DNA of 64,000 nucleotides from positions 5,208,001 to 5,272,000 of the forward strand of contig CP124680.1 in the NCBI GenBank assembly GCA_029961745.1, in the 5' to 3' direction. A program made the position numbers and the translations under genes. The notes under the pieces are model-generated. The model was given only the letters and a program-made list of their open reading frames with translations, had not been told where the DNA came from and made no database searches. Origin of the DNA: Nocardioides sp. L-11A. GTDB taxonomy: Bacteria; Actinomycetota; Actinomycetes; Propionibacteriales; Nocardioidaceae. This document shows, piece by piece, positions 7,699 to 17,332 of this stretch (within the stretch, counting starts at the first letter, position 1; every line of letters begins with the position of its first letter).

Positions 7699-8778
7699 AT
7701 GACCCTCACCGCTGCCCCCGCCGACCTGGTCTTCGAACGCACCGACGAGCTCGGGACCGCCGGACACGAGCAGGTCGTCTTCTGCCGGGACGCGGCGAGC
7801 GGGCTGCGCGCGATCATCGCGATCCACGACACCCGGCTCGGGCCGGCACTCGGCGGCACCCGGTTCTACCCCTACGCCACCGAGTCCGCGGCGCTGACCG
7901 ACGTGCTGCGACTCTCGCAGGGCATGACCCACAAGGCCGCGGCGGCCGGCGTCCCCCTGGGCGGCGGCAAGGCCGTCATCATCGGCGATCCCGCGACCGT
8001 GAAGACGCCCGCGCTGCTGGCGGCGTACGGCCGGTTGGTCGACTCCCTCTCGGGCCGCTACATCACCGCCGGCGACGTGGGCACCAGCGCCCAGGACCTC
8101 GACGTGGTCGCCACGGCCACCCGGCACGTGGTCGGGAGCAACGGGGGCTCGGGCGACAGCGGCTTCTCGACGGCGTACGGCGTCTTCAGCGCCCTGCGCG
8201 CTGCCGCCGAGCACCGCTGGGGCGCGGACGGGCTGCGGGGCCGGCGGGTCGGCGTCGAGGGCGTCGGCAAGGTCGGCGCCCAGCTGGTCGGACTGCTGCT
8301 CGAGGAGGGCGCCGAGGTCACCGTGTCCGACGCGTCGGGCGACGCCCTGGCCCGGGTGCTCGAGCGGCACCCCCGGGTCACGATCCGGCACGCCGTCCTC
8401 GACGCACCCCTCGACGTCTACGCGCCGTGTGCGCTCGGTGCCACGCTGACGCCCGGCTCGGTGGACGCGATCCGCGCGAGCATCGTGTGCGGCGCCGCCA
8501 ACAACCAGCTCCTCGACTCCTCGGTCGCGCCGCTGCTCCGGCGACGCGACATCACCTGGGTGCCCGACTACGTCGCCAACGCCGGCGGCCTGATCCAGGT
8601 CGGCGGCGAGATCTGGGAGCGCACCGCCGACGAGGTCCGCGGCGACATCGCCCGGATCGCCGACACCGTGCGCGCCATCCTGCGGCGCTCCGACGACGGC
8701 GACCTGCTGCCGAGCGAGGTGGCGGCGGAGATCGTCGCGGAGCGACTGGCCGCGGCGGGCGAGGGGAGCCGGGGATGA
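7699..8778 (+). CDS. Glu/Leu/Phe/Val dehydrogenase family enzyme (valine/leucine type)
   Basis: This 359-residue NAD-dependent amino-acid dehydrogenase reversibly deaminates an aliphatic or aromatic amino acid to the 2-oxoacid and ammonia. MTHKAAAAGVPLGGGKAVI carries the two active-site lysines (about 79 and 91), IIGDP is typical of leucine/valine/phenylalanine dehydrogenases, and GVEGVGKVGAQL is the Rossmann glycine loop. The ATG at 7699 is preferred over a GTG two codons earlier. The stop overlaps the next start by 4 bp, so its 2-oxoacid product is probably handed to the oxidoreductase encoded next. The Lrp gene upstream is the likely regulator. Confidence 0.88.
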   Translation: MTLTAAPADLVFERTDELGTAGHEQVVFCRDAASGLRAIIAIHDTRLGPALGGTRFYPYATESAALTDVLRLSQGMTHKAAAAGVPLGGGKAVIIGDPATVKTPALLAAYGRLVDSLSGRYITAGDVGTSAQDLDVVATATRHVVGSNGGSGDSGFSTAYGVFSALRAAAEHRWGADGLRGRRVGVEGVGKVGAQLVGLLLEEGAEVTVSDASGDALARVLERHPRVTIRHAVLDAPLDVYAPCALGATLTPGSVDAIRASIVCGAANNQLLDSSVAPLLRRRDITWVPDYVANAGGLIQVGGEIWERTADEVRGDIARIADTVRAILRRSDDGDLLPSEVAAEIVAERLAAAGEGSRG

Positions 8779-11700
8779 CCGAGCTGCTCACCCCGCCCGC
8801 GACGACCGCGACCGAGCCGGCGGCGCCGTACGACCTCGCCGACAGGTTCCGCCCGGCCGGGCCGCCGACGCTGCTCACCGGCGTGCAGGCGATCGCCCGG
8901 CTCCTCGTCGAGCAGCGCGCGCTGGACCGGCGCCGCGGACTGAACACCGCATCCTTCGTCTCCGGCTACCAGGGCAGCCCGCTCGGCGGGCTGGACCGCC
9001 TGCTGGCCGAGATGCCGGACGTCCTCGACGAGTTCGCCATCCGGTTCGTGCCCGGCCTCAACGAGGAGCTCGCCGCCACCTCCGTGTGGGGCAGCCAGAT
9101 CGAGCTGCCGCTCGGCACCCGCACCCACGACGGCGTGACCGGATTCTGGTACGGCAAGGGCCCGGGGGTGGACCGGGCGACCGACGCCCTGCGCCACGCC
9201 AACATGTACGGCGTCAACCGGCGTGGTGGCGCGGTCCTGCTGGTCGGCGACGACCCGGCCTCGAAGTCCTCGACCGTGCCGGCCGTCAGCGAGCGCTCCC
9301 TGGCCGCCCTCGGCATCCCGGTGCTGTTCCCCCGCAACGCGACCGAGATCGTCACCCTCGGCATCCACGCCGTGGAGATGTCGCGCAACACCGGCTGCGT
9401 GGTCGCCCTCAAGATCGTCGCCGACGTCGCCGACGGCGCCTGGGTCGTCGACAGCGCCGACCTCGACATCACACCGGTCACGCCGACGATCGAGTGGAAC
9501 GGCCACCCCTACGCCTACACCCAGAGCCCGATCGTGCTGCGCCCGGCGATGATCGTCGGCGCCGAGGCCGAGCTGGTCGGCCCCCGCACCGCGCTGGTCC
9601 ACGAGTACGCCGCCCGCAACGGCCTCAACGTCATCGAGGTCGACCCGCCGGGGGCCCGTCTCGGCCTGGTCGCGTCGGGCAGCTGCTTCGACTCGCTGCG
9701 CCAGGCACTCACCGACCTCGGCGTGGACGACGACGACCTGACGGCCGCCGGCGTCCGGCTGATGCGGATGGGCCTGATGAGCCCGGTCGAGCCCGAGAGC
9801 GTCCGCCGGTTCGCCGAGGGCCTCGAGGAGATCGTCGTCGTCGAGGACAAGACGTCCTTCATGGAGATGCAGATCCGGGACCTGCTCTACGGCACCGAGC
9901 GGGCGCCGCGGATCCTGGGCAAGCTCGACGCGGCCGGCCTGCGGCTGGTGCCGGCCGACGGCGAGCTGACCGCCGGGCGGCTGCTGGCGCCGCTGCGCCA
10001 CGCGCTGGAGGGCTGGCTGACCATCGCGCCGCCGCAGCGGGAGCGCACCTCGCTGCCGCTGCTGCCGGTCAACCGGTCGGCGTACTTCTGCTCGGGGTGT
10101 CCGCACAACCGCTCCACCGTGCTGCCGGAGGGCTCCATGGGCGGCGGCGGCATCGGCTGCCACGCGATGGTGACCATCTCCGACCGGCCGGAGAGCGCCG
10201 TGACCGGCGTGACCCAGATGGGCGGCGAGGGCGCCCAATGGATCGGCCAGGCGTGGTTCACCGACGCCGACCACATCTTCCAGAACGTCGGCGACGGCAC
10301 CTTTTTCCACTCCGCGCAGCTGGCCGTCCAGGCCTGCATCGCCGCGGGCGTCAACATCACCTACAAGGTGCTCTACAACGACGTCGTCGCGATGACCGGC
10401 GCGCAGGACGCCGAGGGTGCCCTGTCCGTCCCCCAGCTGACCCACAAGCTGCACACCGAGGGCGTCGCGCGGATCGTCGTGTGCGCGGAGGACCCCAGCC
10501 GACACCGGCGCCGCGACCTGGCCCCCGGCACCCTGCTCTGGGACCGCGACCGCCTCGACGAGGCGCAGCGGATGCTGCGCGAGGTCCCCGGCGTGACCGT
10601 GCTGATCTACGACCAGCACTGCGCCGCCGACGCCCGCCGCCAGCGCAAGCGCGGCGGACTGCCCGCCCGCACCCAGCGCGTCGTGATCAACGAGGCGGTC
10701 TGCGAGGGCTGCGGCGACTGCGGCGTGAAGAGCAACTGCCTGTCGGTGCAGCCGGTCGACACGGAGTACGGCCGCAAGACCCGGATCGAGCAGACCTCCT
10801 GCAACACCGACTACAGCTGCCTGGACGGCGACTGCCCGTCGTTCGTCACGGTGGAGACCGCCCCACGGGGACGCCGACGGCCCAAGGCGAGGTCGAAGGG
10901 GGCCAGGACCGGCCGCAAGGGCTTCCCGACGCCGCCGACCGCGACGCCCAGCCCCGCGGAGGACCGGATCAGCGGCACCCAGAACGTCTTCATGACCGGC
11001 ATCGGCGGCACCGGCATCGTCACCGTCAACCAGGTGCTCGCGACGGCCGCGCTCCGCGCCGGGTACGCCGTCGAGTCGCTCGACCAGACCGGCCTGAGCC
11101 AGAAGGCCGGTCCGGTCACCGGGCACCTGCGGTTCGCCGACGGCGACCTCGAGCCGGCCAACCGCCTGACCCCGGGATCGGCCGACTGCTTCCTCGGCTT
11201 CGACCTGCTGACCCTGGCCGAGGACCGGAACCTGGTCTACGGCAGCACCGACGCGACCCGGACCGTCGTCTCGACCAGCCGCACCGCCACCGGATCGATG
11301 GTCTACGACCCGGCCGTGCGGCATCCCGAGGAGGCCGACCTGCTGGCGCGGGTGCGCACCGCCAGCGCCGAGCTGTTCGACTTCGACGGGCTCGAGGCCG
11401 CCGACCGGATCTTCGGCAACACGGTGGCCGCCAACTTCCTCCTGGTCGGCGCGGCGTACCAGACCGGCGCCCTGCGGCTGCCCGCCGCTGCCATCGAGGA
11501 GGCCATCGAGATCAACGGCACCGCGGTGGCCGCGAACGTCGCGGCCTTCCGCTGGGGCCGGGTCGCCGTCACCGACCCGGACGCCTTCCGGGCCGCCGGC
11601 ACGACCGCCGTCCCGACCGCGCCGGCGGCTCCGGCCCGCGAGCTCCCGGTGCCCGCCTCGGTCGCGGCCTCCGGCCTCCGGGGCGAGGTACTGCGCCTGG

Positions 11701-12308
11701 TCACCCGGCGGGCCGTCGACCTCGTGGGCTACCAGGACGAGCGGCTGGCGGACTCCTATGTCGCCCTCGTCGCGCAGGTCGCGGCAGCCGAACGGGCCGT
11801 CACCACCGAGACCCGGTTCAGCGAGGCCGTCGCCCGTCACCTGTTCAAGCTGACGGCGTACAAGGACGAGTACGAGGTGGCCCGGCTGCTCACCGACCCG
11901 GCCTTCCTCGCCTCGACCGAGGGCGCCTTCCCCGGCGGCACCATCTCCTTCAAGCTGCACCCGCCGATGCTGCGGGCGATGGGGCGCTCGAAGAAGATGT
12001 CCTTCGGCCCGACCTCCCACGGCACGCTGCGGGCCCTGGCCCGGATGAAGTCGCTGCGCGGCACCCGCGCCGACGTCTTCGGCTACGCCCACCTGCGCCG
12101 GGTGGAGCGGGACCTGCGCGACCACTACCGCACGATGGTCGCCGACCTCGCGCGGAGCCTCGACCTCGCGTCGTACGACCGGGCGGTCCGGCTCGCCGAG
12201 CTGCCCGACCTGGTGCGCGGCTACGAGACGGTCAAGCTCCGCAACGTCGAGCGGTACGCCGACGCGCTGCGCGAGCTGGGGGTCACGCCCCCGGCGACGA
12301 TCGCCTGA
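8775..12308 (+). CDS. Indolepyruvate ferredoxin oxidoreductase, fused alpha-beta-gamma form
   Basis: This 1177-residue fused enzyme oxidatively decarboxylates aryl- or branched-chain 2-oxoacids to acyl-CoA using thiamine diphosphate and iron-sulfur clusters. The N-terminal pyrimidine-binding domain begins near residue 20. YFCSGCPHNRSTVLPEG and GVTQMGGEGAQWIGQ mark the TPP domain, and VCEGCGDCGVKSNCLSV with DYSCLDGDCPSF form the iron-sulfur region. NVFMTGIGGTGIVTVNQVL starts the gamma domain. The length is normal for the fused actinobacterial and proteobacterial form. It is translationally coupled to the amino-acid dehydrogenase (ATGA). An 11-bp terminator hairpin follows at 12316-12344. The exact oxoacid is not clear from sequence. 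Confidence 0.93.
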   Translation: MTELLTPPATTATEPAAPYDLADRFRPAGPPTLLTGVQAIARLLVEQRALDRRRGLNTASFVSGYQGSPLGGLDRLLAEMPDVLDEFAIRFVPGLNEELAATSVWGSQIELPLGTRTHDGVTGFWYGKGPGVDRATDALRHANMYGVNRRGGAVLLVGDDPASKSSTVPAVSERSLAALGIPVLFPRNATEIVTLGIHAVEMSRNTGCVVALKIVADVADGAWVVDSADLDITPVTPTIEWNGHPYAYTQSPIVLRPAMIVGAEAELVGPRTALVHEYAARNGLNVIEVDPPGARLGLVASGSCFDSLRQALTDLGVDDDDLTAAGVRLMRMGLMSPVEPESVRRFAEGLEEIVVVEDKTSFMEMQIRDLLYGTERAPRILGKLDAAGLRLVPADGELTAGRLLAPLRHALEGWLTIAPPQRERTSLPLLPVNRSAYFCSGCPHNRSTVLPEGSMGGGGIGCHAMVTISDRPESAVTGVTQMGGEGAQWIGQAWFTDADHIFQNVGDGTFFHSAQLAVQACIAAGVNITYKVLYNDVVAMTGAQDAEGALSVPQLTHKLHTEGVARIVVCAEDPSRHRRRDLAPGTLLWDRDRLDEAQRMLREVPGVTVLIYDQHCAADARRQRKRGGLPARTQRVVINEAVCEGCGDCGVKSNCLSVQPVDTEYGRKTRIEQTSCNTDYSCLDGDCPSFVTVETAPRGRRRPKARSKGARTGRKGFPTPPTATPSPAEDRISGTQNVFMTGIGGTGIVTVNQVLATAALRAGYAVESLDQTGLSQKAGPVTGHLRFADGDLEPANRLTPGSADCFLGFDLLTLAEDRNLVYGSTDATRTVVSTSRTATGSMVYDPAVRHPEEADLLARVRTASAELFDFDGLEAADRIFGNTVAANFLLVGAAYQTGALRLPAAAIEEAIEINGTAVAANVAAFRWGRVAVTDPDAFRAAGTTAVPTAPAAPARELPVPASVAASGLRGEVLRLVTRRAVDLVGYQDERLADSYVALVAQVAAAERAVTTETRFSEAVARHLFKLTAYKDEYEVARLLTDPAFLASTEGAFPGGTISFKLHPPMLRAMGRSKKMSFGPTSHGTLRALARMKSLRGTRADVFGYAHLRRVERDLRDHYRTMVADLARSLDLASYDRAVRLAELPDLVRGYETVKLRNVERYADALRELGVTPPATIA

Positions 12309-12315
12309 GCCCGGA

Positions 12316-12344
12316 GGGCAGGGACGGGAACAGCGTCCCTGCCC
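12316..12344 (+). terminator. Hairpin terminator after the oxidoreductase gene
   Basis: GGGCAGGGACG and CGTCCCTGCCC form an 11-bp perfect stem with a 7-nt loop, starting 8 bp after the stop codon. There is no U-run, as is common for actinobacterial terminators. Confidence 0.7.
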
Positions 12345-12426
12345 ACCGGGACTTTGGACCATGGCGGCCACCTCGCGGCGGAACGATGCTGGATGCATCA
12401 ACCACCCATCCAGCCAGGAGAGTCCG

Positions 12427-13008
12427 ATGTCCGCCACCGTGACCGTCCACCACGCCGTCCTCGTCGAACAGGACGTCGTCACCCACTCCGCCGCCCGCCG
12501 CGCGCTCGCCGCACTGCGCATCGGCTTCGGCCTCACCTTCCTGTGGGCCTTCGCCGACAAGTTGCTGGCCCTCGGCTACGCGACGGGCGCCAACGCCGAC
12601 ACCGGCGCCGTCGACCGCTTCGGTCCCGACGCCTGGATCCACGGCGGCAGCCCGACCTTCGGGTTCCTCAACTTCGGCGTCTCGCCCGACAACCCGTTCC
12701 ACGGGGCGTTCACGTCGATCGCGGGCGCCGCCTGGGCGGACTGGCTGTTCATGGTCGGCCTGCTCGGCATCGGCCTGGCCCTGACCCTCGGCGCCGGCAT
12801 CCGCCTCGCGGCGATCTCCGGGGCGGCGCTCTACCTGCTGATGTGGGTCGCCTCCTGGCCGCTCGCGAACAACCCGGTCCTCGACGAGCACGTCCTCGGC
12901 GCGGTGACCCTGGTGGCGCTGGCCCTCACCCTCGCCGGAGACACCTGGGGCCTGGGCCGGTTCTGGGCCCGCACCGAGCTGGTCCGCAGGCTTCCCATCC
13001 TCCGCTGA
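12427..13008 (+). CDS. DoxX-like small membrane protein
   Basis: This 193-residue protein has four likely membrane helices (about 22-45, 100-120, 122-142, 150-170) and a conserved pattern of the DoxX/DoxD type: RIGFGLTFLWAFADKLLALGYATG at the first helix and WADWLFMVGLLGIGLALTLGAGIRLA later. Members act with thiol or thiosulfate quinone oxidoreductases or in oxidative-stress membrane complexes; no specific role can be assigned here. The ATG at 12427 follows AGGAGAG. It stands alone between two strong terminators, so it is a single-gene unit. Confidence 0.75.
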   Translation: MSATVTVHHAVLVEQDVVTHSAARRALAALRIGFGLTFLWAFADKLLALGYATGANADTGAVDRFGPDAWIHGGSPTFGFLNFGVSPDNPFHGAFTSIAGAAWADWLFMVGLLGIGLALTLGAGIRLAAISGAALYLLMWVASWPLANNPVLDEHVLGAVTLVALALTLAGDTWGLGRFWARTELVRRLPILR

Positions 13009-13037
13009 GCCGGCAGCGGGCACGCCGCACACTCGAT

Positions 13038-13080
13038 CGCCTCAGGCCGTCCCGTCCACCCGGCGGGACGGCCTGAGGCG
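13038..13080. terminator. Strong 17-bp terminator hairpin
   Basis: CGCCTCAGGCCGTCCCG at 13038-13054 pairs perfectly with 13064-13080 across a 9-nt loop. It lies 29 bp after the DoxX-like gene and before the next rightward gene, so it isolates the two units. Confidence 0.85.
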
Positions 13081-13167
13081 TCGCTGTGCTCCGGGCCCAG
13101 TGCCAGCCCCGGCGGCTGTGCGAAGTCGACAGGGCCGCCGACGCCCGGCCCCGGCAGGCTGTCGGGC

Positions 13168-14412
13168 ATGAGCAGCTCAGGGAATCGGACGCCGCGCCGG
13201 GTCGCGGTCGTGGGTGCCGGCATGGTCGGACTGGCGACGGCCTGGCATCTGCAGGAGCAGGGTGTCGAGGTGACGGTGCTCGACCGCGACGGCGTCGCCG
13301 CCGGGTCGAGCTGGGGCAATGCCGGCTGGCTGACCCCCAGCATCGCGGTCCCCCTGCCCGAGCCGGCGGTGCTGAAGTTCGGCGTCCGCGCGGTCCTGAG
13401 CCCCTCCTCGCCGGTCTACGTGCCCCCGACCGCCGACCTGCGGCTGCTGCGCTTCCTCGCCCGCTTCACCCGCAACTGCACCCCTGCCCGCTGGCAGCGG
13501 GCGATGCGGGCCCTGATCCCGCTCAACAACCAGGCCCTCGCCGCGTTCGCGGAGCTGGAGGCCGGGGGGGTCGAGGCCAGCACGCGGCCGGCCGAGCCCT
13601 TCCTCGCGGCCTACCGCACCGCGGCCGAGCGGGAGCTGCTGCTGGAGGAGATCCGCCACATCCGCGACTGCGGCCAGCAGGTCGACTTCGACGTGCTGGA
13701 CGGCGCGACGGCTCGCAGCGAGGAGCCGATGCTCTCCGGCGAGATCAACGCCGCCGTCCGGTTCACCGGCGAGCGGTTCATCGACCCCGCGGCCTACGTG
13801 CACGCGATCGCCGACGCCGTCCGCAGCCGCGGCGGCGAGATCCGCGGCGGGTACGACGTCACCTCGCTCGCCCCCGGCGCGAGCGAGGTGCGGGTGGGCG
13901 AGCACGCGTACGACGCCGTGGTGGTTGCGACCGGCGCTCGGCTCGGCCGGCTCACCCGCCCCTTCGGCGTGCGCAGCATCGTCCAGGCCGGTCGCGGCTA
14001 CAGCTTCACGGTCGAGGTCGACCAGCTGCCCCGCGGACCGGTCTACCTCCCGGCCCAGCGGCTGGCCTGCACGCCGCTCGACGGGCGGCTGCGGATCGCC
14101 GGGATGATGGAGTTCCGCGACGTCGACGCACCGCTGGACCCCCGCCGGATCCAGGCCCTGGTGCGCGCGGCCGACGGCCTCCTCGTCGGCGCCCACCTCG
14201 ACGAGCGCAAGGACGAGTGGGTCGGCGCCCGGCCCTGCACGGCCGACGGGCTGCCGCTGATCGGCGCGACCCGCGACCCGCGGGTGTTCGTCGCGGGCGG
14301 CCACGGCATGTGGGGCATCACGCTCGGGCCGGTCACCGGCAAGCTCCTCGCCGAGCAGATCGTCACCGGACGCACGCCCGATGCCCTGCGGGCGGTCGAC
14401 CCGCTGCGCTGA
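13168..14412 (+). CDS. FAD-dependent D-amino-acid dehydrogenase-like oxidoreductase (DadA family)
   Basis: This 414-residue DAO-family flavoprotein has VAVVGAGMVGLATAWHLQEQG (ADP-binding glycine loop, residues about 11-31), SSWGNAGWLTPS, which is typical of DadA enzymes, and a C-terminal VFVAGGHGMWGITLGPVTGKLLAEQI FAD motif. It should oxidise a D-amino acid or related secondary amine to the imine, delivering electrons to the respiratory chain. It faces a PucR-type regulator, with only 7 bp between the stops, and that regulator may respond to its substrate. Substrate identity is open (D-amino acid, hydroxyproline or sarcosine-like). Confidence 0.88.
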   Translation: MSSSGNRTPRRVAVVGAGMVGLATAWHLQEQGVEVTVLDRDGVAAGSSWGNAGWLTPSIAVPLPEPAVLKFGVRAVLSPSSPVYVPPTADLRLLRFLARFTRNCTPARWQRAMRALIPLNNQALAAFAELEAGGVEASTRPAEPFLAAYRTAAERELLLEEIRHIRDCGQQVDFDVLDGATARSEEPMLSGEINAAVRFTGERFIDPAAYVHAIADAVRSRGGEIRGGYDVTSLAPGASEVRVGEHAYDAVVVATGARLGRLTRPFGVRSIVQAGRGYSFTVEVDQLPRGPVYLPAQRLACTPLDGRLRIAGMMEFRDVDAPLDPRRIQALVRAADGLLVGAHLDERKDEWVGARPCTADGLPLIGATRDPRVFVAGGHGMWGITLGPVTGKLLAEQIVTGRTPDALRAVDPLR

Positions 14413-14419
14413 GCAGGAG

Positions 14420-15952
14420 TCAGTCGGCGGCGTTGTCGGGGCGGAGCGCCTCGAGGCGCAGCGCCAGTCGGGTCGTCGGGTCCTCGAGGTCGACCGGCAC
14501 GGTCCGGGCGAGCCGGGCCAGCCGGTTCCGGACGGTGTTGGGGTGCACGCCGAGGGCGCGCGCCGCACGCTGCGGCTCGCCCCAGTGGTCGATCACGGCG
14601 CAGAGCGTCGCGACCAGCTCGCTGTCGTGCTCGCGGTCCTGCTCGACGAGGGCAGCGATCGGGGAGACCGGCGCGGCGGCCCCGACACCTCGCACCGCCC
14701 TGGCGAGCACCAGCGCGGGCCAGGCCTCGTCGACCGTCGCCACCGGCTGTCCGTCCGCGTGGGGCAGGCCGGCCACCTCGACCGCCTGCGCCGCGGACAC
14801 GACGAGCCGGTCGAGCGTCGCGACCGGGCCGCCCGCGGCCGCCTCCAGGGTCCGGTCGGTCCGGGCCTCGGCCTCCACGAGGTCGCGCAGCCAGGACCAG
14901 GATCCGGGTCCCGTGGCCGCTCCGTCGCGCACCACGGCGTAGACGAGGCCGTCCACGTCGCACAGCAACGGCGCCCGCCACCCGTGCCGCTGGGCGAGCG
15001 CCGTCCAGACGGTGACCCGCTCCTCCGGCTCCAGGTCGCTGCGTGGTCCGGCCAGTGCGACGGCACGCCACGGTCCGTCGGCACTGCCCGGAAGGACGGC
15101 CGCCTCGCCCCGGAGCACGGCCCGCACCTGCTCGCTCTCGAGGCGACGGTGCAGATCGCCCCGGGTCCGCAGGCGCAGGAAGTGGAGGGCGAGCACCTCC
15201 GCGGCGGTCCGGGCACGGGCCACGGCCTCGGCGGCCGGCTCGGCCGGGACCACGGCCCAGACCGAGCCGAGCCACTCGCCGCCGGCCCGCACCGGGATCA
15301 CCAGCCGCGGCTTGACCTCCGCACCGCCGGCCGGCACGAAGACCGGGTCGTCGGACTGCGCGATCCGCCGGAACACTCCCAGCGACCGGAAGTGGTCGCG
15401 CACCTCCCGGGGGACCTGGCGGCCGATGATCGTCGAGGTCCGGGCGTCGTCGATGCCGTGCTGGCCGCTCGAGTACGCCAGCACCCGGGACCGGGCGTCC
15501 TCGATCGTGACCGGTGCGTCGAGCAGGGCGGCGAGGACGTCGGCGAGCGCGAACAGGTCGCTGTAGACGCTGCCGGGCGACCAGCCGTCGGGCTCGCTGC
15601 CCGCCGTACGGACGACGTCGCGCAGCATCGTGACCGCGGCGGACAGCGCCGTGTCGTCGGCGAGCGCCAGCAGCGTCAGGCCGCGCTCCCGGCAGGTCGC
15701 GACCACCGCCGGCGCCGCCGCCAGCGCCTGTCGCGCGACCAGTCCCGCACAGGTGGCCACGGCGTCGACCAGGGCCAGCAGGTCGCCCTCGTCCCGCACC
15801 CCGACGGCCACGGCCAGGTCACCGGGAAGCACCGTCTCCCGGGTGCCGGCCTCGACCAGCTCCAGGCCGCCGACCTGCCGCGCCTCGCCCACCGCGAGCG
15901 TGGTGAGGAAGCTCGGCGTCAGCGCGGCCCCGATCTGCTCGGCGGTCATCAT
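14420..15952 (-). CDS. PucR/CdaR-type transcriptional regulator
   Basis: This 510-residue regulator has an N-terminal PucR sensory region, a GAF-like middle (about residues 190-290, REVRDHFRSLGVF...LVIPVRAGGEWLGSVWAVV) and a C-terminal helix-turn-helix of the PucR type (GEPQRAARALGVHPNTVRNRLARL, about 455-480). Such regulators control purine, amino-acid or GABA catabolism and sense a metabolite. The ATG at 15952 lacks a clear ribosome site; a second ATG follows directly. The gene is convergent with the DadA-like gene and is its most likely regulator (inference from adjacency). Confidence 0.87.
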   Translation of the reverse strand: MMTAEQIGAALTPSFLTTLAVGEARQVGGLELVEAGTRETVLPGDLAVAVGVRDEGDLLALVDAVATCAGLVARQALAAAPAVVATCRERGLTLLALADDTALSAAVTMLRDVVRTAGSEPDGWSPGSVYSDLFALADVLAALLDAPVTIEDARSRVLAYSSGQHGIDDARTSTIIGRQVPREVRDHFRSLGVFRRIAQSDDPVFVPAGGAEVKPRLVIPVRAGGEWLGSVWAVVPAEPAAEAVARARTAAEVLALHFLRLRTRGDLHRRLESEQVRAVLRGEAAVLPGSADGPWRAVALAGPRSDLEPEERVTVWTALAQRHGWRAPLLCDVDGLVYAVVRDGAATGPGSWSWLRDLVEAEARTDRTLEAAAGGPVATLDRLVVSAAQAVEVAGLPHADGQPVATVDEAWPALVLARAVRGVGAAAPVSPIAALVEQDREHDSELVATLCAVIDHWGEPQRAARALGVHPNTVRNRLARLARTVPVDLEDPTTRLALRLEALRPDNAAD

Positions 15953-15995
15953 GAGCCGAGTGTGCCCGATCGCCCTCCTCGGGGACGCCGGGTGG

Positions 15996-16640
15996 TCACA
16001 GCAGGGTGCGCCAGTAGTACCAGAACTGCTCGGTGATCAGCCCGAGGACGACCAGCACCACCACGGTCAGGGCGAACAGATGCCATGCCCGCAGGGTGCG
16101 CGTGACCCGCGCGCCGGCCACCCGGGCGCCGAACAGCCCGGCCCGGGCATTGCGCAACGTCACGTACCAGAAGACCGGCAGCACGACGGCCCAGACCACC
16201 ATGCAGTAGGGGCACAGGGCGCCGATGCGGTACAGGCTCTGGAAGATCAGCCAGCACACGAACCCCAGGCCGAGCGTGACGCCGACCTGCAGCCCGGCCC
16301 AGTACCACGGGACGAGCCGCGCACCCGCCAGCAGCGCCGCGCCGGTCGCGACCAGGACGGGGAAGGCGGCGACGCCGAGGAGCGGGTTGGGGAAGCCGAG
16401 CACCTCGGCCTGCGCCGTCGTCATGACCGACCCGCAGTCGAGGACCGGGTTGAGACTGCACGACGGCGTATACGACGCGTCGCCCAGCAGGGCGATCTTC
16501 TCCAGCACCAGCACGAAGGCCGCAGTGAGGCCCAGCAGGCCGCCGACGAGCAGCAGGACCGCGAGGGCCCGGTCGCCCGCGGTGGCGTCGCGTGCCGCGC
16601 CCACCCGGGCGAAGTCGTCGACGCTGTCGTCGGCGCTCAT
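15996..16640 (-). CDS. Vitamin K epoxide reductase (VKOR) family protein
   Basis: This 214-residue integral membrane protein has about five helices. The four expected cysteines are present: Cys61 and Cys69 in the periplasm-facing loop (CSLNPVLDCGS) and the Cys143-Pro-Tyr-Cys146 redox centre. Bacterial VKOR reoxidises DsbA by passing electrons to menaquinone and so supports disulfide formation in exported proteins. It lies 10 bp downstream of the DsbA-like gene on the same strand, so the two form a complete disulfide-oxidation pair. The operon promoter carries a BlaI-like site (17333-17351). Confidence 0.93.
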   Translation of the reverse strand: MSADDSVDDFARVGAARDATAGDRALAVLLLVGGLLGLTAAFVLVLEKIALLGDASYTPSCSLNPVLDCGSVMTTAQAEVLGFPNPLLGVAAFPVLVATGAALLAGARLVPWYWAGLQVGVTLGLGFVCWLIFQSLYRIGALCPYCMVVWAVVLPVFWYVTLRNARAGLFGARVAGARVTRTLRAWHLFALTVVVLVVLGLITEQFWYYWRTLL

Positions 16641-16650
16641 CGTCGACCGG

Positions 16651-17310
16651 TCACTGCGCCAGCGCGTCGACGATGGCCTGCTCGAAGTCCTCCGCCGACG
16701 TCGGCCGGAGCAGCTCGCCGTCCAGGAAGAAGGTCGGCGTGCCCTGGACCCCGAGCGAGACCCCGTCGGTCACGTCCCGCTGCACGCGGGCTGCCACCTC
16801 CTCCGAGGCGTAGTCGGCGTCGTACCGGGCCAGGTCGAGCCCGAGCTCCTCGGCGAAGCCGCGGAAGAGGTCGTCGAGGGGGACCTGCTGCTCGCCCCAC
16901 TCGGCCTGGGTGTCGTACATCTTCTGGTACATCTCGAGGAACCGGTCCTGCCGCGCCGCCGACTCGACCGCGCGGGCCGCCCGCTCGGCGTTGAAATGGC
17001 CGGGGAGCGGGAAGTAGCGCGCGACGAAGGTGACCCGGTCGCCGTACTTCTCCCGGAGCTCCTCGACCAGCGGGTACGCCGCTCCGCAGGCCTCGCACTC
17101 GAAGTCGAGGAACTCCACGAGGACGACGCCGCTGCTCCCCCGCTCCCCCAGGAGCCGGCTGTCGTCACGGACGAGGCGGCTGTCGGTCGCGCCGCCGGCC
17201 GCGTCGGAGCCGGGCTCGGCGGCGTCGCGGCCGGTGAGCAGCAGGAGCCCGCCCACGACCAGGACGAACGCGGCGGCGAGGATCAGCGACACCTTCACCT
17301 GGGTCTTCAC
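16651..17310 (-). CDS. Membrane-anchored DsbA-like thiol oxidoreductase
   Basis: This 219-residue protein has a signal anchor (residues 5-27) followed by a DsbA-type thioredoxin fold with Cys72-Glu-Ala-Cys75 (EFLDFECEACGAAYP) and a cis-proline loop (GVQGTPTFFLDG). It introduces disulfides into exported proteins and is recycled by the VKOR encoded next. The GTG at 17310 follows AAGGATGG and begins just before the anchor; longer upstream reading lacks coding character. A CTACTA/TAGTAG palindrome 23 bp upstream suggests control by the BlaI-type repressor encoded at 18290. Confidence 0.9.
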   Translation of the reverse strand: MKTQVKVSLILAAAFVLVVGGLLLLTGRDAAEPGSDAAGGATDSRLVRDDSRLLGERGSSGVVLVEFLDFECEACGAAYPLVEELREKYGDRVTFVARYFPLPGHFNAERAARAVESAARQDRFLEMYQKMYDTQAEWGEQQVPLDDLFRGFAEELGLDLARYDADYASEEVAARVQRDVTDGVSLGVQGTPTFFLDGELLRPTSAEDFEQAIVDALAQ

Positions 17311-17332
17311 GGGACCATCCTTCGATCGACTT

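Noticed and set aside
7665..8774. Upstream half of the rightward frame reading into the oxidoreductase
   Set aside because: It is out of frame with the amino-acid dehydrogenase, which has full family motifs; the true oxidoreductase start is the ATG at 8775.
8568..12560. 1330-codon leftward open frame opposite the indolepyruvate oxidoreductase
   Set aside because: Composition is Gly/Arg/Asp/His-rich without any domain, and the opposite strand encodes an obvious fused oxidoreductase.
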